From assembly GCF_009707665.1 (NCBI RefSeq), contig NZ_WLZW01000004.1, forward strand, positions 62,001 to 126,000: a stretch of DNA of 64,000 nt, given 5' to 3'. The notes beneath the pieces are model-generated. The model saw nothing but the letters and a program-made list of their open reading frames with translations. It did not search any database and had not been told where the DNA came from. The position numbers and the translations under genes are program-made. Positions 60,223-64,000 of the stretch are shown here, piece by piece (position 1 is the first letter of the stretch; each line of letters opens with the position of its first letter). This DNA is from Planomicrobium sp. YIM 101495 (GTDB taxonomy: Bacteria > Bacillota > Bacilli > Bacillales_A > Planococcaceae).

Positions 60223-60960
60223 ATGAAATCCTATATCATCAAATTCGAACTGGAGCATTCGGAGCCGCTCATTCGGCGGCGGGTGATCATGCCGGCGGGC
60301 GCGACATTCAAAATGCTCCATGAAGTCATCCAGCAATCGACGAATTTTCAAGGAGGGTATCCCTCTGACGGATATCATCTGTTTGAATTCGATCTGCCGG
60401 AAGAGTACATTCGCGTGACGAACGATGAGGAAGCGTACACGGAACATCAAGGATTCAAAAAGAACCGGAAAATGTTCGCGGAGCGTTTGAAAAATGCGGA
60501 ACCCGAGTTTCGGGAGTTCGAGGAACGCTATCAGGAGCGGCTGTCTGCAGTGGTCCGAAAACCTTCGGGCATCAAGATCGATACGTATTTGGAAAAGTAC
60601 GGAGAGCTTGACTATTTGTATGATTTCGGCGATGGCTGGCGGTTCTTGATTCGCTTGGAGGACATCGTGGAGGATTATCATTTCGGCTTCCCGACACTGC
60701 TGGGCGGAGCGGAGACAGCGCCTCCGGAAGATGTCGGAGGAATTCCAGGGTTCTATGAATTTTTGAAGGCTTACCGGAATACCAAGCATCCGGAGCACAA
60801 GGAGATGAAGCAATGGACAGAAAGCCAAGGCTTCAAGGAGTACGATCCGGAAAGGATTAATGGCAGACTGAAAAACCGGCAATACAAGAAAACGGATTGG
60901 AATCAGATCCATCATGAGAACTACCGGGTAATCGAGGATAAATATCGGAAGAGCTGGTAG
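60223..60960 (+). CDS. Plasmid pRiA4b ORF-3-like family protein
   Basis: 245 residues from the ATG at 60223, with AAGGTGA upstream (a GTG at 60211 is in frame but overlaps that site). Family landmarks of PF07929: IIKFELEHSEPLIRRRVIMP at the N-terminus, LHEVIQQSTNFQGGYPSDGY, YLYDFGDGWRFLIRLEDI and GGAETAPPEDVGGIPGFYEF. The family turns up on plasmids and in mobile contexts but also as a stable chromosomal gene; its biochemical role is unknown. No mobile element signature is seen directly next to it. Confidence 0.88.
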   Translation: MKSYIIKFELEHSEPLIRRRVIMPAGATFKMLHEVIQQSTNFQGGYPSDGYHLFEFDLPEEYIRVTNDEEAYTEHQGFKKNRKMFAERLKNAEPEFREFEERYQERLSAVVRKPSGIKIDTYLEKYGELDYLYDFGDGWRFLIRLEDIVEDYHFGFPTLLGGAETAPPEDVGGIPGFYEFLKAYRNTKHPEHKEMKQWTESQGFKEYDPERINGRLKNRQYKKTDWNQIHHENYRVIEDKYRKSW

Positions 60961-61007
60961 CTTTTTCTGACAATCATTCGGCGTCCGGAAAGAAGGTGTG
61001 TAGTATA

Positions 61008-61409
61008 ATGATCGACTTTTTTGAAAGAAAGGCAAGGTTCACGGGCTTGGAAGTGTGGGAAATCCGGTGTGGCGGCTCACGTTATCAATTGTTTATATCG
61101 GATGAGCAGCGGAAGACTGAACTGGCCGACCTGGATTTGCCGGATACGCGGATAGAGGAAGATATGCGGGAAAACTTGATCAAGGGTGTTGTTTATTCCG
61201 GGGCGCCGGTCGAAGATGCGCATATCGAAGCGCTGGACTGCTTCACAAAGCAAATGACAGATCATGTTGCACTCGCGCATTGCCATGTGGTGCTGACGTT
61301 TCAGAAGGATGCTACGAAACGGAGTTTCGAACGGATCTTGCGGGAGGACTACGGGGTGGATTATGAAGCGGTTCCGCTTGAGCAGCTATGGCATTTGAAT
61401 CAGGATTGA
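61008..61409 (+). CDS. Hypothetical cytosolic protein
   Basis: 133 residues from the ATG at 61008, with AAAGAAGG upstream (a GTG at 60996 is in frame but overlaps it). Acidic and soluble, with no signal peptide; regions such as GLEVWEIRCGGSRYQLFISD and HVALAHCHVVLTFQKDATKR suggest an alternating alpha/beta fold. I do not recognise the family. It follows the pRiA4b-like gene by 47 bp on the same strand, so the two may share a message. Confidence 0.6.
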   Translation: MIDFFERKARFTGLEVWEIRCGGSRYQLFISDEQRKTELADLDLPDTRIEEDMRENLIKGVVYSGAPVEDAHIEALDCFTKQMTDHVALAHCHVVLTFQKDATKRSFERILREDYGVDYEAVPLEQLWHLNQD

Positions 61410-61419
61410 ATTGTATACG

Positions 61420-61452
61420 AAAAACGTCTGTCATCCGGCAGGCGTTTTTTTC
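61420..61452 (+). terminator. Terminator after the hypothetical gene
   Basis: Stem AAAACGTCTG / CAGGCGTTTT (one wobble) with an 8-nt loop and seven T. Confidence 0.87.
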
Positions 61453-61504
61453 TGTGGGAAGGGAATTAAGGGTGTAAAGACATTCATGAAAGGAAGTGGG
61501 GACG

Positions 61505-62299
61505 ATGAAGAGGAAATTGATGATGGGCGTCATGCTTTCGCTGCTGGTTGCCGGATGCGGCGCAGAAGACAGCGAGGAAGTGACGGAGCCCGAACAGGAA
61601 GTTCCGGCAGCGCCCGACTCTCCTGACGAAGTGGAAGACCAAGAACCGGAAGAAGACTCCGGACAGCAGCCTGAAGAGAACGAGACTGTGACCGACGATG
61701 TGAAGGAGCAGCTCACAACCGAAGTTCCAGTCGTCTTGCCTGAAGACATTGAAGCGTTGATGGGAGCTGGAGTTTCAGCGGTAACGCAATCGGATAGCGG
61801 TTCGTACATGGTCGCATTTTACCGAACGGTATCCGCGGTGCCGGTCAATGATCCATCACTTGGTGAACAAGAAGAACCGTTCGCTGTCTTCAAAGGCACG
61901 CGTCTCGGAAGTGCAGAGGAGGCAGCTGCCGAGATCAACTACCAGGATACTGGCGAAAGTGATGGGCTGTCGGATGTTGACCTTGGACACGGCATCACTG
62001 GTGTGCGTGAAGGCGCAGCCGGTTCACAGTATATTTCCTGGAATGAAGGGCGCTGGTCACTTGCGGTACGCGCGATGACTGATCAAGGCGATAGCTTGAT
62101 AGAAGACGCGAAAGCGATTGTTGCATTCCTGGAAGAGCATCTCCTGCCTGCACCGCATCAAATCGGTGCTGCCCAGTTCGATGCGACCGATGACGGCGAT
62201 TGGAACCAGCTCATCGTTTGGCAGGAAGAAGATGTTCTCTACGAAATAACGACAACGGAAGATTACGAAACGGCACTTGAGTTTGCAGTGGAGGATTGA
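61505..62299 (+). CDS. Lipoprotein of unknown function
   Basis: 264 residues from the ATG at 61505, behind AAAGGAAG. A lipoprotein signal (MKRKLMMGVMLSLLVAGC) ends in a clear lipobox. An acidic Pro/Glu linker to about residue 65 leads into a globular domain with ALMGAGVSAVTQSDSGSYMV, SAVPVNDPSLGEQEEPFAVF and SQYISWNEGRWSLAVRAMTD. That is the style of extracellular lipoproteins of Bacillales with unknown ligand. Monocistronic with its own terminator. Confidence 0.75.
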   Translation: MKRKLMMGVMLSLLVAGCGAEDSEEVTEPEQEVPAAPDSPDEVEDQEPEEDSGQQPEENETVTDDVKEQLTTEVPVVLPEDIEALMGAGVSAVTQSDSGSYMVAFYRTVSAVPVNDPSLGEQEEPFAVFKGTRLGSAEEAAAEINYQDTGESDGLSDVDLGHGITGVREGAAGSQYISWNEGRWSLAVRAMTDQGDSLIEDAKAIVAFLEEHLLPAPHQIGAAQFDATDDGDWNQLIVWQEEDVLYEITTTEDYETALEFAVED

Positions 62300-62353
62300 T
62301 GGGGATGAAATTTTATCCGAAGCGGAAAAGTGTGAAATAGAAAGAAGCTTTTG

Positions 62354-62389
62354 AAGCCAAGGGGACCCTCGAAATCCCCTCGGCTTTTT
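62354..62389 (+). terminator. Terminator of the lipoprotein gene
   Basis: Stem AAGCC(A)AGGGGA / TCCCCT(C)GGCTT with T run TTTTT. Confidence 0.88.
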
Positions 62390-62522
62390 GTGTCTCCTCA
62401 GCTTTTTTCAGCACTTCACATTAATTTTTTCTAGCACATGTGTGTAGAAATTTTAAAAGAGGGTATTTGAATTAAGTATTCATAATTTTTTAAAAATAAT
62501 AAAAAAAGGGAGGAAAATCAGG

Positions 62523-63278
62523 ATGACAAAAGAGGATAAGAATTATTCCAGACGCGACTTCCTCAAGACGTCGGGAATCGCGACTGGAGCTTTAATCGGC
62601 GGTGGAATCATTGGCGGTTTAATTGGTGCGAATGTAGGCAACGACAACGCAAGCACTCCTCCTGGTTCGACGGCTGGCGAACCAGGTGAAGGAGGAGCAG
62701 GCGGCGTCAGGGGTCTCATGTTCTTCAAGAATGACGCAGAGTTCCAAATTTTAGCGCAGGCGACAGAGCGTATCTTTCCGGAAGACGATTTAGGCCCCGG
62801 GGCAATCGGCCTCGCGGTTCCTTACTTCATTGACCAGCAGCTCGCGGGGGCTTACGGTGAGAATTCGCGGGAGTATATGCAGGCGCCGTTCCTCGAAGGA
62901 CAGAAGACACAAGGGTACCAAAGCCGCTTGAAGCGGAATGAAATGTTCCGGCAAGGTCTCCAAATCATGCAGCAGGAAGCACAGGACCGGTTCCAGACGG
63001 ATTTCGTCGATCTCGAGGGAGAGCAGATGGACGAAATCTTGACGGCTTTCCAGGAAGAAGAGATCACGATGAAAGGCGTTTCGGCTTTGTTCTTCTTCCG
63101 GCTATTGCGTGCGGCCACTTTAGAAGGGGCTTATGCGGATCCTATTTATTCCGGAAACCAGAACATGGAAGGGTGGAAAATGAAAGGTTACCCGGGACAT
63201 CAACTGTCTTACTTGAACCAGATCGATAGCGAGGAGTTTGTGGAAATAGAGCCTAAGTCGCTCGGTACGCAACATTAA
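62523..63278 (+). CDS. Gluconate 2-dehydrogenase, gamma (subunit 3) with Tat signal
   Basis: 251 residues, ATG behind GGGAGG. A twin-arginine signal (SRRDFLKTSGIATGALIGGG) exports the folded complex. The body matches gluconate 2-dehydrogenase subunit 3: FFKNDAEFQILAQATERIFP, GAIGLAVPYFIDQQLAGAYG and GVSALFFFRLLRAATLEGAY, then DPIYSGNQNMEGWKMKGYPG. In this enzyme class the small subunit guides export of the FAD-containing large subunit. The GMC gene follows at once, so this is the start of a gluconate 2-dehydrogenase operon. Confidence 0.92.
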   Translation: MTKEDKNYSRRDFLKTSGIATGALIGGGIIGGLIGANVGNDNASTPPGSTAGEPGEGGAGGVRGLMFFKNDAEFQILAQATERIFPEDDLGPGAIGLAVPYFIDQQLAGAYGENSREYMQAPFLEGQKTQGYQSRLKRNEMFRQGLQIMQQEAQDRFQTDFVDLEGEQMDEILTAFQEEEITMKGVSALFFFRLLRAATLEGAYADPIYSGNQNMEGWKMKGYPGHQLSYLNQIDSEEFVEIEPKSLGTQH

Positions 63279-63295
63279 TCAAAGGGGGAATTGTG

Positions 63296-64000
63296 GTGGT
63301 CACAAATTTGGAAAAAGTGGATGTAGTAACGGTGGGGGTCGGGTGGACAGGCGGAATCATCGCGGCAGAATGTGCGAAAGCAGGATTGAAAGTCGTGGGA
63401 CTGGAGCGTGGGCGTGAACGAGGAACGGAGGATTTCGCGATCGTCCACGATGAATACCGTTATGCAGTGCGCTATGAATTGATGCAGGACGTCTCGAAAG
63501 AAACTGTCACGTTCCGCAATAACCGGCAGCAGAAGGCGTTGCCTATGCGGCAGCTCGGATCATTTTTGCTAGGTGAAGGTCTCGGTGGATCAGGAACCCA
63601 CTGGAATGGCCACACGTGGCGTTTTTTGCCGTACGATTTCCAGATCAAGACTTTGACTGATGAGAAGTACGGAGCGGATAAGCTGGCACCGGAGTACACG
63701 CTGCAAGACTGGGGCATCACGTACGATGAACTGGAGCCGTATTTCGATAAGTTCGAGAAGACGGCCGGCATTTCAGGTGAAGACATCAATCCATTCTGGG
63801 GGAAACGATCCAATCCGTTCCCGACACCTCCGATGAAAAAGACCCCGATTTTAAAAAAGTTCGAGACGGCCGCAACGAATTTAGGCTATACGCCGTTCAT
63901 GCTGCCTTCCGCGAATTTATCGGAAGCGTACGTGAATCCGGATGGGGCTTCGATCAACGCCTGTCAGTATTGCGGATTCTGTGAACGGTTCGGCTGTGAG
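63296..64000 (+). CDS. GMC-family FAD oxidoreductase, gluconate 2-dehydrogenase large subunit (cut by the window edge)
   Basis: At least 235 residues from a GTG at 63296, 7 nt after AAAGGGGG (the GTG at 63293 is also possible). FAD motif VVTVGVGWTGGIIAAECAKA, then LERGRERGTEDFAI, the GMC loop LLGEGLGGSGTHWNGHTWRF and a cysteine-rich CQYCGFCERFGC typical of this subgroup. It oxidises gluconate or a related sugar acid at the outer membrane face and passes electrons to a cytochrome subunit, probably encoded beyond the window. The gene is open at the right end. Confidence 0.92.
   Translation, partial: MVTNLEKVDVVTVGVGWTGGIIAAECAKAGLKVVGLERGRERGTEDFAIVHDEYRYAVRYELMQDVSKETVTFRNNRQQKALPMRQLGSFLLGEGLGGSGTHWNGHTWRFLPYDFQIKTLTDEKYGADKLAPEYTLQDWGITYDELEPYFDKFEKTAGISGEDINPFWGKRSNPFPTPPMKKTPILKKFETAATNLGYTPFMLPSANLSEAYVNPDGASINACQYCGFCERFGCE

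Noticed and set aside
60223-60960. pRiA4b ORF-3-like gene as evidence of an inserted plasmid or transposon
   Set aside because: Composition matches the neighbours and no transposase, repeat ends or replication gene is seen around it.

Overview
The window looks like chromosome of a Gram-positive, low-to-mid GC member of the Bacillales. Planococcaceae (Planococcus, Sporosarcina or relatives) is my best guess. The basis is gene content and signals: a cold-type subtilisin with one disulfide, a Bacillus-style NADPH-GOGAT next to glnK-amt, S-layer homology domains, strong GGAGG ribosome binding sites, many TTG and GTG starts, and tight U-tailed terminators. The genus is inference, not read directly. 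Host DNA looks close to 50% GC; one block (about 35.15-41.72 kb) is visibly AT-rich and foreign.

Layout. 0-13 kb holds unlinked single genes: a beta-helix protein, tandem fluoride channels (crcB), an AbrB-type membrane protein, a secreted subtilase, an RRNPP-type regulator with a 54-residue candidate signal propeptide directly behind it, a DUF4181 protein, a YqcI/YcgG protein, a hydrolase, a diguanylate cyclase and a YhfP-type oxidoreductase. 13-20 kb holds a decayed TspO-like gene, an aromatic acid exporter, a VWA lipoprotein, a reduced riboflavin operon (ribE-ribB-ribH behind an FMN riboswitch, without ribD or ribA) and nnrD. 19.7-27.7 kb is a nitrogen assimilation divergon: glnK-amt on the minus strand and gltB-gltD on the plus strand, with GlnR/TnrA-like boxes between them. 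28-35 kb holds a dicarboxylate/amino acid symporter, a FemAB-like/glycosyltransferase pair, an AAA ATPase and an opine-type dehydrogenase.

35.15-41.72 kb is a Tn554-family transposon (tnpA, tnpB, tnpC) carrying a dihydrofolate reductase very like the trimethoprim-insensitive DfrK/DfrG group, plus unknown cargo. It has inserted into the 3' end of a membrane-anchored nuclease gene; the displaced gene end survives on the far side, and CCAGTG flanks both ends.

42-48 kb carries an MMPL exporter with an OmpR-type two-component system and a small oxidase-like protein, then the intact TspO-like paralogue. 49-64 kb is a patchwork of membrane proteins, an Ltp-repeat protein, an SLH protein, an ABC exporter, short-chain dehydrogenase, YiaA, pRiA4b-ORF3-like and lipoprotein genes, ending in a gluconate 2-dehydrogenase locus cut by the window edge. 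Between these lie gene remnants: a CoA-transferase/SDR deletion scar, a dienelactone hydrolase with an amber codon, and an NCS1 permease stub.

Three kinds of unexplained intergenic structure run through the window: (1) arrays with 20-21 bp period built on CGGACAGTAT; (2) a 21-bp array built on CGCTGATAAA that also reads as a 28-residue heptad peptide behind a ribosome binding site; (3) a 29-nt box present three times, each time upstream of a U-tailed hairpin. No tRNA, rRNA or CRISPR was seen.
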